A DNA stretch of 64,000 bases, from positions 7,715,119 to 7,779,118 of the forward strand of contig NC_091357.1 of the NCBI RefSeq assembly GCF_038502225.1. The letters are read 5' to 3'. The translations under genes were made by a program, and so were the position numbers. Shown here piece by piece: positions 20,615-31,975 of this stretch. A model generated the notes under the pieces. That model had not been told where the DNA came from, made no database searches, and was given only the letters and a program-made list of their open reading frames with translations. This stretch comes from Cherax quadricarinatus (lineage: Eukaryota > Arthropoda > Malacostraca > Decapoda > Parastacidae). Each line of letters starts with the position of its first letter. The stretch's first letter is position 1.

Positions 20615-23600
20615 ACTCCACCCTCCACGGAGGACACAATCCACCCTCCACGGAGGACACAATCCACCCTCCAAGAAGGGCACAATCCACCCTCCAAGAA
20701 GGGCACAATCCACCCTCCAAGAAGGGCACAATCCACCCTCCAAGAAGGGCACAATCCACCCTCCAAGAAGGGCACAATCCACCCTCCAAGAAGGGCACAA
20801 TCCACCCTCCAAGAAGGGCACAATCCACCCTCCAAGAAGGGCACAATCCACCCTCCAAGAAGGGCACAATCCACCCTCCAAGAAGGGCACAATCCACCCT
20901 CCAAGAAGGGCACAATCTACCCTCCAAGAAGGGCACAATCCACCCTCCAAGAAGGGCACAATCCACCCTCCAAGAAGGGCACAATCCACCCTCCAAGAAG
21001 GGCACAATCCACCCTCGAAGAAGGGCACAATCCACCCTCCAAGAAGGGCACAATCCACCCTCCAAGAAGGGCACAATCCACCCTCCAAGAAGGGCACAAT
21101 CCACCCTCCAAGAAGGGCACAATCCACCCTCCAAGAAGGGCACAATCCACCCCCCAAGAAGGGCACAATCCACCCCCCAAGAAGGGCACAATCCACCCCC
21201 AAGAAGGGCACAATCCACCCTCCAAGACGGGCACCAGCCACCCCCCCAGAAGGGCACAATCCACCCACCAAGAAGGGCACAATCCACCCCCCAAGAAGGG
21301 CACAATCCACCCTCCAAGAAGGGCACAATCCACCCTCCAAGAAGGGCACAATCCACCCCCCAAGAAGGGCACAATCCATCCCCCAAGAAGGGCACAATCC
21401 ACCCCCAAGAAGGGCACAATCCACCCCCCAAGAAGGGCACAATCCAAGAAGGGCACAATCCACCCCCCAAGAAGGGCACAATCCACCCCCAAGAAGGGCA
21501 CAATCCACCCTCCAAGAAGGGCACAATCCATCCCCCAAGAAGGGCACAATCCACCCCCCAAGAAGGGCACAATCCACCCGCCAAGAAGGGCACAATCCAC
21601 CCTCCAAGAAGGGCACAATCCACCCTCCAAGAAGGGCACAATCCACCCTCCAAGAAGGGCACAATCCACCCTCCAAGAAGGGCACAATCCACCCTCCAAG
21701 AAGGGCACAATCCACCCTCCAAGAAGGGCACAATCCACCCCCCAAGAAGGGCACAATCCACCCTCCAAGAAGGGCACAATCCACCCTCCAAGAAGGGCAC
21801 AATCCACCCCCCAAGAAGGGCACAATCCACCCCCCAAGAAGGGCACAATCCACCCTCCAAGAAGGGCACAATCCACCCCCAAGAAGGGCACAATCCACCC
21901 TCCAAGAAGGGCACAATCCACCCCCCAAGAAGGGCACAATCCACCCCCCAAGAAGGGCACAATCCACCCCCAACAGGGCACAATCCACCCCCCAAGAAGG
22001 GCACAATCCACCCCCCAAGAAGGGCACAATCCACCCTCCAAGAAGGGCACAATCCACCCTCCAAGAAGGGCACAATCCACCCCCCAAGAAGGGCACAATC
22101 CACCCCCAAGAAGGGCACAATCCACCCTCCAAGAAGGGCACAATCCATCCCCCAAGAAGGGCACAATCCACCCCCCAAGAAGGGCACAATCCACCCCCCA
22201 AGAAGGGCACAATCCACCCTCCAAGAATGGCACAATCCACCCCCCAAGAAGGGCACAATCCACCCTCCAAGAAGGGCACAATCCACCCCCCAAGAAGGGC
22301 ACAATCCACCCCCCAAGAAGGGCACAATCCACCCCCCAAGAAGGGCACAAGCCACCCTCCAAGAAGGGCACAATCCACCCCCCAAGAAGGGCACAATCCA
22401 CCCCCCAAGAAGGGCACAATCCACCCCCCAAGAAGGGCACAATCCACCCCCCAAGAAGGGCACAATCCACCCCCCAAGAAGGGCACAATCCACCCTCCAA
22501 GAAGGGCACAATCCACCCCCCAAGAAGGGCACAATCCACCCTCCAAGAAGGGCACAATCCACCCTCCAAGAAGGGCACAATCCACCCTCCAAGAAGGGCA
22601 CAATCCACCCCCCAAGAAGGGCACAATCCACCCTCCAAGAAGGGCACAATCCACCCTCCAAGAAGGGCACAATCCACCCCCCAAGAAGGGCACAATCCAC
22701 CCCCCAAGAAGGGCACAATCCACCCTCCAAGAAGGGCACAATCCACCCCCAAGAAGGGCACAATCCACCCTCCAAGAAGGGCACAATCCACCCCCCAAGA
22801 AGGGCACAATCCACCCCCCAAGAAGGGCACAATCCACCCCCAAGAAGGGCACAATCCACCCTCCAAGAAGGGCACAATCCACCCCCCAAGAAGGGCACAA
22901 TCCACCCTCCAAGAAGGGCACAATCCACCCTCCAAGAAGGGCACAATCCACCCTCCAAGAAGGGCACAATCCACCCCCCAAGAAGGGCACAATCCACCCC
23001 CAAGAAGGGCACAATCCACCCTCCAAGAAGGGCACAATCCATCCCCCAAGAAGGGCACAATCCACCCCCCAAGAAGGGCACAATCCACCCCCCAAGAAGG
23101 GCACAATCCACCCTCCAAGAATGGCACAATCCACCCCCCAAGAAGGGCACAATCCACCCTCCAAGAAGGGCACAATCCACCCCCCAAGAAGGGCACAATC
23201 CACCCCCCAAGAAGGGCACAATCCACCCCCCAAGAAGGGCACAAGCCACCCTCCAAGAAGGGCACAATCCACCCCCCAAGAAGGGCACAATCCACCCCCC
23301 AAGAAGGGCACAATCCACCCCCCAAGAAGGGCACAATCCACCCCCCAAGAAGGGCACAATCCACCCCCCAAGAAGGGCACAATCCACCCTCCAAGAAGGG
23401 CACAATCCACCCCCCAAGAAGGGCACAATCCACCCTCCAAGAAGGGCACAATCCACCCTCCAAGAAGGGCACAATCCACCCTCCAAGAAGGGCACAATCC
23501 ACCCTCCAAGAAGGGCACAATCCACCCTCCAAGAAGGGCACAATCCACCCTCCAAGAAGGGCACAATCCACCCTCCAAGAAGGGCACAATCCACCCTCCA

Positions 23601-23850
23601 AGAAGGGCACAATCCACCCCCAAGAAGGGCACAATCCACCCTCCAAGAAGGGCACAATCCACCCTCCAAGAAGGGCACAATCTACCCTCCAAGAAGGGCA
23701 CAATCCACCCTCCAAGAAGGGCACAATCCACCCTCCAAGAAGGGCACAATCCACCCCCAAGAAGGGCACAATCTACCCTCCAAGAAGGGCACAATCCACC
23801 CTCCAAGAAGGGCACAATCCACCCTCCAAGAAGGGCACAGTCCACCCTGT
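20615..23850. repeat. 3.2-kb array of 23-bp units, about 140 copies
   Basis: Unit CACAATCCACCCTCCAAGAA + GGG, with CCCTCC/CCCCCC variants and occasional 22-bp units. The first two units carry CACGGAGGACA instead. As 23 is not divisible by three, a frame cycles through all phases every 69 bp and, with no stop in any phase, gives frames of over 1,000 codons on both strands. Marker variants (AAGAATGG, CACAAGCC, CCATCCCCC) recur 894 bp apart, showing a block duplication. Confidence 0.95.
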
Positions 23851-23859
23851 GTCATGGAA

Positions 23860-24095
23860 TAGTAACCGGGGAGACGTAGCTATCTCTTGTTCCTACTGTA
23901 ACTAGTATACATGATAGTGTAGCAGCACACTGTTGATGTATCCAGTTTGGTTAAGTCAGAAACATCCTTCAGCACAGATTTTCAGGCACGAGATACATTT
24001 TCCGATGTAAACACATGTCAGCGATCGCTGCTTCCTTCAGTAAGAACTATAGAAGTTAACCGTGAAAATAACAGTAGTAACTGCTAAGCATAGAA
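23860..24095. other. Unassigned spacer
   Basis: Non-repetitive sequence between two arrays; no feature recognised. Confidence 0.5.
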
Positions 24096-24099
24096 ATTA

Positions 24100-24445
24100 G
24101 CAGTTGTAAATCTACTAGGCATTAAAACTAACAATTGTTAGTTTACTAGGAATTAAAACTAACCATTGTTAGTTTACTAGGCGTTAAAACTAACAATTGT
24201 TAGTTTACTAGGCGTTAAAACTAACAATTGTTAGTTTACTAGGCATTAAAACTAACAATTGTTAGTTTACTAGGCGTTAAAACTAACAATTGTTACTCTA
24301 ATAGGTGTCGGAACTAATAATTGTTAGTCTTCTAGGCGTAAAAACTAATAATTGTTAGTCTACTAGGAGTAAAAACTAACAGTTGTTAGTCTACTAGGTG
24401 TAAGAACTAACAACTGTTAGTCTACTAGGCGTTAAATCTAGCAAT
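24100..24445. repeat. 31-bp array carrying a palindrome per unit
   Basis: About eleven units of 31 bp, each containing AACTAACAATTGTTAGTT, an 18-bp perfect palindrome, next to TACTAGGCGTTAA. Units decay toward the right side (AGTTGTTAGTCTACTAGG, then GCAATATTAAG). Confidence 0.85.
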
Positions 24446-24479
24446 ATTAAGTCTAGGCGTAAAAAAATAGTTCGTGTAC

Positions 24480-24940
24480 TAAGCGTGAAAAATAAGCATT
24501 AATCTACCAGGGTAAAAATTAACACTTGTAATTGTACACACAGGAGTGGAGTGTCATCATAACTGCAGGAAAATTAACTTCTAATAATGAGCTTTTTCTT
24601 TATTGTGATTGTCATGACTGACGGCGCTTAGTTAATGTGTCATTATGTTTTTATGTTGATGCTGTTGAAGAATTATACCACTGAAAAATTATGTCGTTGA
24701 ATTAGATTATACCTGGAGGATCTACTCTCCAGGTAGGAAGGAGGAAGACAGGGAGACCATCCAGTTACAAAGTATAATTCAGCTCATTATATATCTAATT
24801 CACTATATTCTACAACGAAGGTACAACGACTGGAAGGTTTATGCATTCACAGCATCTTAGTGATTAAACCTGCCTCATCCATGGTTCAAGACTTGTGCTT
24901 TCAACATTGGCATTGGTTGAACCTGCCACGTTTGGAGTTT
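24480..24940. other. AT-rich spacer
   Basis: No repeat or gene recognised. Confidence 0.5.
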
Positions 24941-24944
24941 ATCA

Positions 24945-25355
24945 TCAAGACTGTTCAACATCTTACCAGAAGATATCAGAAACACTGCTGGAACAAGTGT
25001 AGAAGTCTTCAAGAGGAAACTGGACAAGTATCTCCACCAGGTCGCCAATAAAAAGTAGGGGCGCCATTGGTACACTAAGAGAAAACACCATAAGTGTCCG
25101 GGGCCCAAAACTGTTCAACAGCCTCCCATCAAGCATTAGGGGAATTGCCAATAAGCCCCTGGCTGCCTTCAAGAGAGAGCTGGACAGATACCTAAAGTCG
25201 GTGCCGGATCAGCCGGGCTGTGGCTCGTACGTTGGACTGCGTGCGGCCAGCAGTAACAGCCTAGTTGATCAGGCCCTGATCCATCGGGAGGCCTGGTCAT
25301 GGACCGGGCCGCGGGGGCGTTGATCCCCGGAATAACCTCCAGGTAACCTCCAGGC
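24945..25355 (+). pseudogene. Chimeric LINE 3' fragment
   Basis: 24950-25045 matches the second LINE subfamily (TGTTCAACATCTTACCAGAA, as at 4720). From about 25050 the sequence switches to the main family (AAAAAGTAGGGGCGCCATTG) and continues to its 3' tail, AATAACCTCCAGGTAACC. The two parts encode overlapping, not consecutive, regions of the C-terminal domain, so this is a junction of two elements. Confidence 0.75.
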
Positions 25356-25379
25356 GCCAGATGTTATGTAAATATTCTT

Positions 25380-26020
25380 GGCGCCTAGGGGATCATATAA
25401 AAATTAGGAAATATACCACTCTAGGGCCAAGCTTATTTCACAAAAACACTAAATTGATTGATATCCAGGAAGGACGGGTAAGCTCACATATACAAAAATA
25501 TACGCTATATTATCAGTAACACTGTATATACAACACACAACCTACCTACACCACTTTTCACATCTTGCCAAAAACTCACTAGTACACTGCTGCTAGTTAG
25601 TTGAAGTTAGGCCATATGAAATATCCATAACATCGGGTCTCCATGACCCCATCCTTCTGCCGGATAAAGAGGCCCCCACCTAAATACCAGGGTCATACCA
25701 GTACCATAAAAGAAACAAAATCACCAAAATATCTTACAACCTAAAGAAACACTGAAACGCCACACCTTGCAGAACTCAACCTATCTCCATGACACCTCTG
25801 TAACACCACTCGGGCAACTCCTTCCCAGTACCCACTTCATAACCACTCTGGTAAGTCTAGTCACAGCCTTACACACTTCTCTCACCTGTTTCATACGTGT
25901 CCACCATGAGAAGCGTCCACCTGCCGTTCAGTTCGCGTCCACTTGAGTATTGAAGTCATATGGACCTTCACTACACTACAAACACTCCACATTACAAATT
26001 TACAACAGTGCAGTATCCTG
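25380..26020. other. No gene seen
   Basis: Mixed-composition DNA without tandem structure. Short AT-rich stretches only. Confidence 0.5.
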
Positions 26021-26029
26021 CATAATACC

Positions 26030-26165
26030 AGATCAACCAAGCTGTGGTGTGTGGACCAGTGCGCCGTAAGCAACAACAGCCTGATAGATCTGGCAAGCCT
26101 GGCCCAGGACCGGGCTGCAGAGAGTAGGAAAAACTCGCGAAACCTGTCAGAGGTAAAGGTAGCCT
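26030..26165 (+). mobile_element. LINE 3'-end fragment
   Basis: The phrase AACAACAGCCTGATAGATCT, then GGCCCAGGACCGGGCTGCAG and an AGGTAAAGGTA tail, matches the 3' end type at 15540-15670. Confidence 0.55.
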
Positions 26166-26229
26166 CGTGAGCAGAGTTTACAAGTACACTTGGTGATTTA
26201 TATTTTCACTTTCGTATTTATCCCATCGT

Positions 26230-26420
26230 TCTTTGTTCTTCATCCTTCGATTTTACTTGTTCATCCGTTCTCCCTTGTTCTTCATCCTTCATTCTCTCTT
26301 GTTTTTCATCCTTCGTTCTCCTTTGTTCTTCATCCTTCGTTCTCCCTTGTTCGTCATTCTTCTCCCTACTTCAGCCATCGTTCTCCCTTATCCTTTGTTC
26401 TCCCTTGTTCCCCATCCTTC
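26230..26420. repeat. Degenerate 24-bp repeat (TTCTTCATCCTTCGTTCTCC)
   Basis: About six imperfect copies in a pyrimidine-rich stretch; becomes a plain CT-rich tract to 26500. Confidence 0.75.
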
Positions 26421-26701
26421 GAGATATGATGTCACTTCTCCTTTATTCCTCTCTCCTTTCCTCTCTTTCCCTTCCCCTCCCCTCCCTATCCCTCTCCCAC
26501 ACTCTTGACACTGTCATAAATCTTACACAAACATCCACCAACACCCGGCACAGCTTCGCTGTCTCCGATGCGTTAGTGTCTCCGTTGTTTGGTGTTCCCG
26601 TTTGTTGTTCATGTTTGTTGTTCACATTGTTTGGTATCCCTGCTGTTTGTTGTTCAGGGGCCCAGGGCCCCCTTGCTAACCTTCCCATGGTGTATAAATA
26701 T

Positions 26702-26948
26702 ACGTAGTTGGGTGAATCTTATTGTAACCAGCTGGTCCAGTGGTTTACGCACTGGCCTGGAGTGTTACGATTCACTCGCCATGGGTTCGAACCCCACCCG
26801 TACCCTGTTTGCAATCGTATTACTACGATTGCAAACGAACCAAACCACGGGTGGGGTTAGAACCCGCGGTCAGAGAGTCATAAAACTCCAGACTGATGTG
26901 CTAGCCACTGGGCCAGCTAGTTACAATAAGATTCATCCAACTAAGTAT
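26702..26948. mobile_element. tRNA-derived foldback element
   Basis: Two head-to-head arms (about 26702-26819 and 26824-26948), each tRNA-like: the left arm has B box GGGTTCGAACCCC (26783-26795) on plus, and the right arm has the matching box on minus (GGTTCTAACCCC). The centre is a perfect hairpin: GTTTGCAATCGTA (26807-26819), loop TTAC, TACGATTGCAAAC (26824-26836). The outer ends (GTAGTTGGGTGAATCTTATT and its inverse) also pair. Single-arm relatives lie near 5310-5680, 27020-27060 and 55635-55760. Confidence 0.7.
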
Positions 26949-27185
26949 ACATCTACACCATAGGAAGGTCAGCATAGGCCACCACTGTCACCACAAATGC
27001 AAATTTTTGCAAACAAATCTCTCGCTGGTTCTAACCCCACCCGCGGTATGGTTGTTTCAGTGACAGGTGTTGGAACAACCTTCACTTGCTGATGGTTGAC
27101 CAAGGTCAACATTGTAAACTGGTTGGATCAAGTTTCGCCAGTAAGTCTCACGGTATTTAATACTAACTCCTGAAAGTTATACAAC

Positions 27186-27690
27186 GTTAAAAAAACGCAG
27201 GTTTTCAGTTAAAAAAGGCGAGTTTTCAGTTAAAAAACGCGAGTTTTCAGTATTTAAAAAACGCGAGTTTTCAGTACTTAAAAAACGCGAGTTTTCAGTA
27301 CTTAAAAAACGCGAGTTTTCAGTATTTAAAAAACGCGAGTTTTCAGTATTTAAAAAACGCGAGTTTTCAGTATTTAAAAAACGCGAGTTTTCAGTATTTA
27401 AAAAACGCGAGTTTTCAGTATTTAAAAAACGCGAGTTTTCAGTATTTAAAAAACGCGAGTTTTCAGTATTTAAAAAACGCGAGTTTTCAGTACTTAAAAA
27501 ACGCGAGTTTTCAGTATTTAAAAAACGCGAGTTTTCAGTATTTAAAAAACGCGAGTTTTCAGTATTTAAAAAACGCGAGTTTTCAGTACTTAAAAAACGC
27601 GAGTTTTCAGTATTTAAAAAACGCGAGTATTCAGTATTTAAAAAACGCGAGTTTTCAGTATTTAAAAAACGCGAGTTTTCAGTATTTCTC
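27186..27690. repeat. 24-bp array, about 21 copies
   Basis: Unit AAAAAACGCGAGTTTTCAGT + ATTT, nearly invariant except ATTT/ACTT. Minus-strand translation is an eight-residue NTENSRFL repeat, open by virtue of the 24-bp period. Confidence 0.95.
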
Positions 27691-27699
27691 AATTTTGTT

Positions 27700-28235
27700 T
27701 TCGTTTTTACTGTTTAAAACTGTCTACAATTTTCCAAGAAATCTAGTTTATTTTGTGTCTTAAAAGAAAGTCGAATGTGACTAATAAAAAAAATGATAAA
27801 ACTGACAAACGTACTTACAATTAAGATAAACGGTTAAAAGTTTGAAGTCGACCAGAGGAGGCATTCTCGAGTTATCACATGGAAACCCATTTATTTAAGA
27901 AAATTGGCAATTTAAAACTGACCTTAAAGTGAAAGTCAAACTTTCTCTTAATAAACCCCATTAACATTCAGGGAACTGGAGCATTAATCCAGCTCCCTAG
28001 ATCAAGAGCCCCTCACCAGCGTCAAGGAACCTCCCTTGAGGGGGAACTGAAAGTTTGAAATCTATCAGGAAAATCGTTCTCCAGTAATTGATGTGAATCC
28101 GACGGTACCAAGTTTATTGGCAGTTTCACGAACATATCAAACTTGTACGTAAACTATATCCACTCTGGTCACAGACCGGGCCGCGGGGGCGTTGACCCCC
28201 GGAGCTCTCTCCAGGTGAACTCCAGGTAAACTCTG
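27700..28235. other. AT-rich spacer with dispersed repeat and LINE scrap
   Basis: 27958-28060 matches a dispersed repeat (AGGGAACTGGAGCATTAATC; AAGAGCCCCTCACCAGCGTC) with relatives at about 29435-29540, 57665-57810 and 58580-58760. 28163-28232 is a 70-base 3' end of the main LINE (CGGGCCGCGGGGGCGTTGAC, CTCCAGGTAAACTC). Confidence 0.6.
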
Positions 28236-28355
28236 CTGAGTGGACGTAGTTATTATTGTTGCTGCTGAGATATTGACCAGTGTTTTGTTTCACAGGGAAG
28301 GGGTTAGCACTTTAGCTAGTTTCTGTTTTTTTTTTTTTAGAGGGGGAGGAGGTTT

Positions 28356-28740
28356 TCATGGTGGCAGGTTTATGGTGGAAGGTTCATGGTGGAAGGTTCA
28401 TGGTGGAAGGTTCGTGGTGGAAGGTTCATGGGGGAAGGTTCATGGTGGAAGGTTCGTGGTGACAGGTTCATGGTGGAAGGTTCGTGGTGACAGGTTCATG
28501 GTAGAAGGTTCATGGTGACAGGTTCATGGTAGAAGGTTCATGGTGACAGGTTCATGGTGACAGGTTTATGGTGGAAGGTTCATGGTAGAAGGTTCATGGT
28601 GGAAGGTTCATGGTGACAGGTTCATGGTGGAAGGTTTATGATGGAAGGTTCATGGTGGAGGGTTCATGGTGGAAGGTTTATGGTGGAAGGTTCATGGTAA
28701 CAGGTTCATGGTAACAGGTTCATGGTGGCAGGTTCATGTA
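28356..28740. repeat. 14-bp array (GGTTCATGGTGGAA)
   Basis: About 27 copies of a 14-bp unit, with GGAA/GACA/AGAA/GGCA variants in the last four bases and TTC/TTT/TCG changes. Confidence 0.95.
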
Positions 28741-28849
28741 CGAAAGAAGGTTCGTACACTATGATGTCGAAAAAGTCTATTGTTTCTAGAACTTTGGCAA
28801 TAATTTTCACATATCATATCTGAACCTGAAGCTGTGGTCTGCTAGGTTA

Positions 28850-29040
28850 GTGTGTCCAGCCTTAGTCTGGCCATTACTGCATCTGTTACTCTGAAGGAAG
28901 GGTGAAGATATTGCAGTTTTGGAACTGGACGATCTGAACGCCTCTGGCTAGACAGTGATGGAGTGAGTGATGATGAAAATATTTCTTTCTTCTTCAGGTC
29001 ACCCGCCTCGGTGGAGAACGGCCGATATGTTAAACAGATG
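28850..29040 (-). repeat. Dispersed repeat, minus copy
   Basis: The minus strand carries CCACCGAGGCGGGTGACC followed by AAGAAGAAAGAAATATTTTC and ATCATCACTCACTCCATCAC. The same order occurs at 59770-59900 on plus (CCCACCGAGGCAGGGTGACC). No protein is supported. Confidence 0.6.
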
Positions 29041-29204
29041 TTTCCACATTTCCCAGCTCTTTTTAATGGTACCCTATGGTGACATTTTCCAGTTTGAAAC
29101 ACATTTATGTTGGTAGTTATCAGAGGTATCTTTACGTGCTCTTAAATAGAGTTAGCGGCGGTGTAGTGAAACTTGAGTTTCATTTTCGTTGGAGTAACGA
29201 CTCC

Positions 29205-29390
29205 TGTACTTCGAAGTCTTGATCTGTGTCTGGGAGAAGGTTTTTGTACTACGAAGTCTTGATCTATGTCTGGGAGGTTCTTGTACTACGAAGGTCTTGA
29301 TCTATGGGAGAAGGTTCTTTTACTTCGAAGGTCTTGATCTATGTCTGGGAGAAGGTTTTTGTACTTCGAAGTCTTGATCTATGTCAATCT
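29205..29390. repeat. ~40-bp degenerate tandem repeat
   Basis: Four to five copies of TACTTCGAAGTCTTGATCTA + TGTCTGGGAGAAGGTTTTTG, with short indels. Confidence 0.8.
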
Positions 29391-29802
29391 TATATTATTT
29401 TTATTATAATTATTATTAGTAATAGTTGTAATATTTTTCATGGTAAACGTTAAACCCGTAGCTAATTATGCAGTTCTTTAAAAGGGAGACTAGCTCCAAG
29501 TTCTCCGTTCAAGAGCCCTTCGTCGTCATCAAGGTAACCACACCCCTCCCCTGAACCGTTTTTTCTCCCGATGTTCGTGAGAACACTATTCTTGAACACT
29601 GTATTCTTTAACGATAAAGTGTTCTCGAGAACACCTCTCGAACGCTGTGAACGTTGATGTTCTTGAGAACTCTTGAGAGCATTGATCTGCGACGATGATC
29701 ACTGACAATGTGATCTTATCAAAGAGTACATTGTTACCTGTTCAAAGATCACTTTGCCAGAAAAAAATAGTTTAAAGAATAGCCTCTCTGTTGCAACGGG
29801 TG

Positions 29803-29890
<88 letters not shown>
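29803..29890. repeat. (GT)n microsatellite
   Basis: About 43 GT repeats with a single T interruption (29865). Confidence 0.95.
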
Positions 29891-29984
29891 CGTTGATTTC
29901 AACGGTCGGGAGGGGTTTCCTGATCGTTCTGTTTGTAGCTTAGAATCTGATTCTAACGGCGCACTATTTGACAGCTCTACACTG

Positions 29985-30150
29985 AGCGAAACATGACTCG
30001 ATAAAGCTCCTCACTGAAGCATGACTTGATAAAGCTCTACACTGAAGCAAAGCATGACTTGATAAAACTCTGTACCGTGAAACAATACTTGGTAAAGCTC
30101 TACACATTGAAACAAAAACGTGATAAAGCTCTACATAGAGGAAAATGTTA
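29985..30150. repeat. Degenerate ~33-bp repeat
   Basis: Four to five copies of CATGACTTGATAAAGCTCTA + CACTGAAGCAA with frequent changes. Confidence 0.65.
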
Positions 30151-30214
30151 TCGCAACCCGAACTTCGCATCCCGCAGCTCACCTGATTTAGCGAGGCGGG
30201 TAATTATGTGTTGA

Positions 30215-31530
30215 TGGTGTCAGACATCATGGCCCCCGGGACGCTGTCTTGATGGTGTCAGACATCATGGCCCCCGGGACGCTGTCTTGATGGTGCCAGG
30301 CATCATGGCCCCCGGGACGCTGTCTTGATGGTGCCAGACATCATGGCCCCCGGGACGCTGTCTTGATGGTGTCAGACATCATGGCCCCCGGGACGCTGTC
30401 TTGATGGTGCCAGGCATCATGGCCCCCGGGACGCTGTCTTGATGGTGCCAGACATCATGGCCCCCGGGACGCTGTCTTGATGGTGCCAGGCATCATGGCC
30501 CCCGGGACGCTGTCTTGATGGTGCCAGACATCATGGCCCCCGGGACGCTGTCTTGATGGTGCCAGGCATCATGGCCCCCGGGACGCTGTCTTGATGGTGT
30601 CAGACATCATGGCCCCCGGGACGCTGTCTTGATGGTGCCAGGCATCATGGCCCCCGGGACGCTGTCTTGATGGTGCCAGACATCATGGCCCCCGGGACGC
30701 TGTCTTGATGGTGCCAGGCATCATGGCCCCCGGGACGCTGTCTTGATGGTGTCAGACATCATGGCCCCCAGGATGCTGTCTTGATGGTGTCAGACATCAT
30801 GGCCCCCGGGACGCTGTCTTGATGGTGCCAGGCATCATGGCCCCCGGGACGCTGTCTTGATGGTGTCAGACATCATGGCCCCCAGGATGCTGTCTTGATG
30901 GTGTCAGACATCATGGCCCCCGGGACGCTGTCTTGATGGTGCCAGGCATCATGGCCCCCGGGACGCTGTCTTGATGGTGTCAGACATCATGGCCCCCGGG
31001 ACGCTGTCTTGATGGTGTCAGACATCATGGCCCCCGGGACGCTGTCTTGATGGTGCCAGGCATTATGGCCCCCGGGACGCTGTCTTGATGGTGTCAGACA
31101 TCATGGCCCCCGGGATGCTGTCTTGATGGTGTCAGACATCATGGCCCCCGGGACGCTGTCTTGATGGTGCCAGGCATCATGGCCCCCGGGACGCTGTCTT
31201 GATGGTGTCAGACATCATGGCCCCCGGGACGCTGTCTTGATGGTGCCAGGCATCATGGCCCCCGGGACGCTGTCTTGATGGTGTCAGACATCATGGCCCC
31301 CGGGACGCTGTCTTGATGGTGTCAGACATCATGGCCCCCGGGACGCTGTCTTGATGGTGCCAGGCATCATGGCCCCCGGGACGCTGTCTTGATGGTGTCA
31401 GACATCATGGCCCCCGGGACGCTGTCTTGATGGTGTCAGGCATCATGGCCCCCGGGACGCTGTCTTGATGGTGTCAGACGTCATGGCCCCCGGGACGCTG
31501 TCTTGATGGTGTCAGACGTCATACCTGGGC
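30215..31530. repeat. 38-bp array with two alternating unit types, ~34 copies
   Basis: Unit GATGGTGTCAGACATCATGG + CCCCCGGGACGCTGTCTT. Type A has GTGTCAGACAT and type B has GTGCCAGGCAT; many stretches alternate A/B. A rarer variant has CCCAGGATGC. Every unit has CCCGGG (SmaI-like) except those variants. Confidence 0.95.
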
Positions 31531-31534
31531 ACCT

Positions 31535-31860
31535 GTGTTAAAGAGGAACATAAGACTGGAGGAACAATGCAGCAGACCTATTGGCCCATACTAGGCAGGC
31601 TCCTCTCAAACCCAAAGCCACTAACAGAAATATTTGCCCAACCCATTTTCAATGCTACTAAGGAACGTGTTTTTGATAACTCCATTAATTCGTGTGCATT
31701 TCCCACTCAAATTCAATCCCTCCCACCCTTATATTTGAAGCTGCCCAAGGTTTTAGCTTCAGTAACCCTACTAGGCACACTTCCACTCATCGACTACTCT
31801 TGCCAAACCAAAACTTTCCTGTATCCTTTCTAAAGGGTAAGTAGAAAGTAAGAACAGAAA
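31535..31860. repeat. Probable interspersed repeat, unclassified
   Basis: AGGAACATAAGACTGGAGGA, AATGCAGCAGACCTATTGGC and nearby phrases resemble a repeat I associate with decapod sequences, probably a retroelement 3' end. No second copy is present in this window, so this is weak. Confidence 0.35.
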
Positions 31861-31865
31861 AGTGT

Positions 31866-31975
31866 GGCTTTGTAAATGGTCCAAGTTGGACCGAAACGTC
31901 GTGGTAAGCTTCTCTCTCCTATGTGCGGGATATTTGTGTATTCCAGTCACGGTATTGTGCCTTTTTGTTATGCTA
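31866..31975 (+). mobile_element. PLE-like terminal repeat, solo
   Basis: Contains GGTCC-AAGTT-GGACC (31878-31892), GAAAC (31893-31897) and GTC, then GTGGTAAGCT, CTATGTGCGGG and TTCCAGTCACGGTATTGTGC. The same block occurs in the inverted pair at 37838-38050 and flanks the GIY-YIG remnant at 48813-50086. The stem plus GAAAC resembles half of a hammerhead core, but CTGATGA is not recognisable. Confidence 0.55.

Noticed and set aside
20594..23905. Open frames of 950-1,100 codons on both strands
   Set aside because: They are the by-product of a stop-free 23-bp unit cycling through all phases; there is no domain, no codon bias and no start context.
24100..24445. CRISPR array
   Set aside because: The regular 31-bp units have no unique spacers, and the genome is eukaryotic.
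25370..25840. LTR retrotransposon terminus (TTGGCGCC near a possible primer-binding site)
   Set aside because: No second LTR, no polypurine tract and no gag/pol sequence nearby.
29699..29996. Coding frames through the GT microsatellite
   Set aside because: Val/Cys or Thr/His dipeptide translation of (GT)n only.
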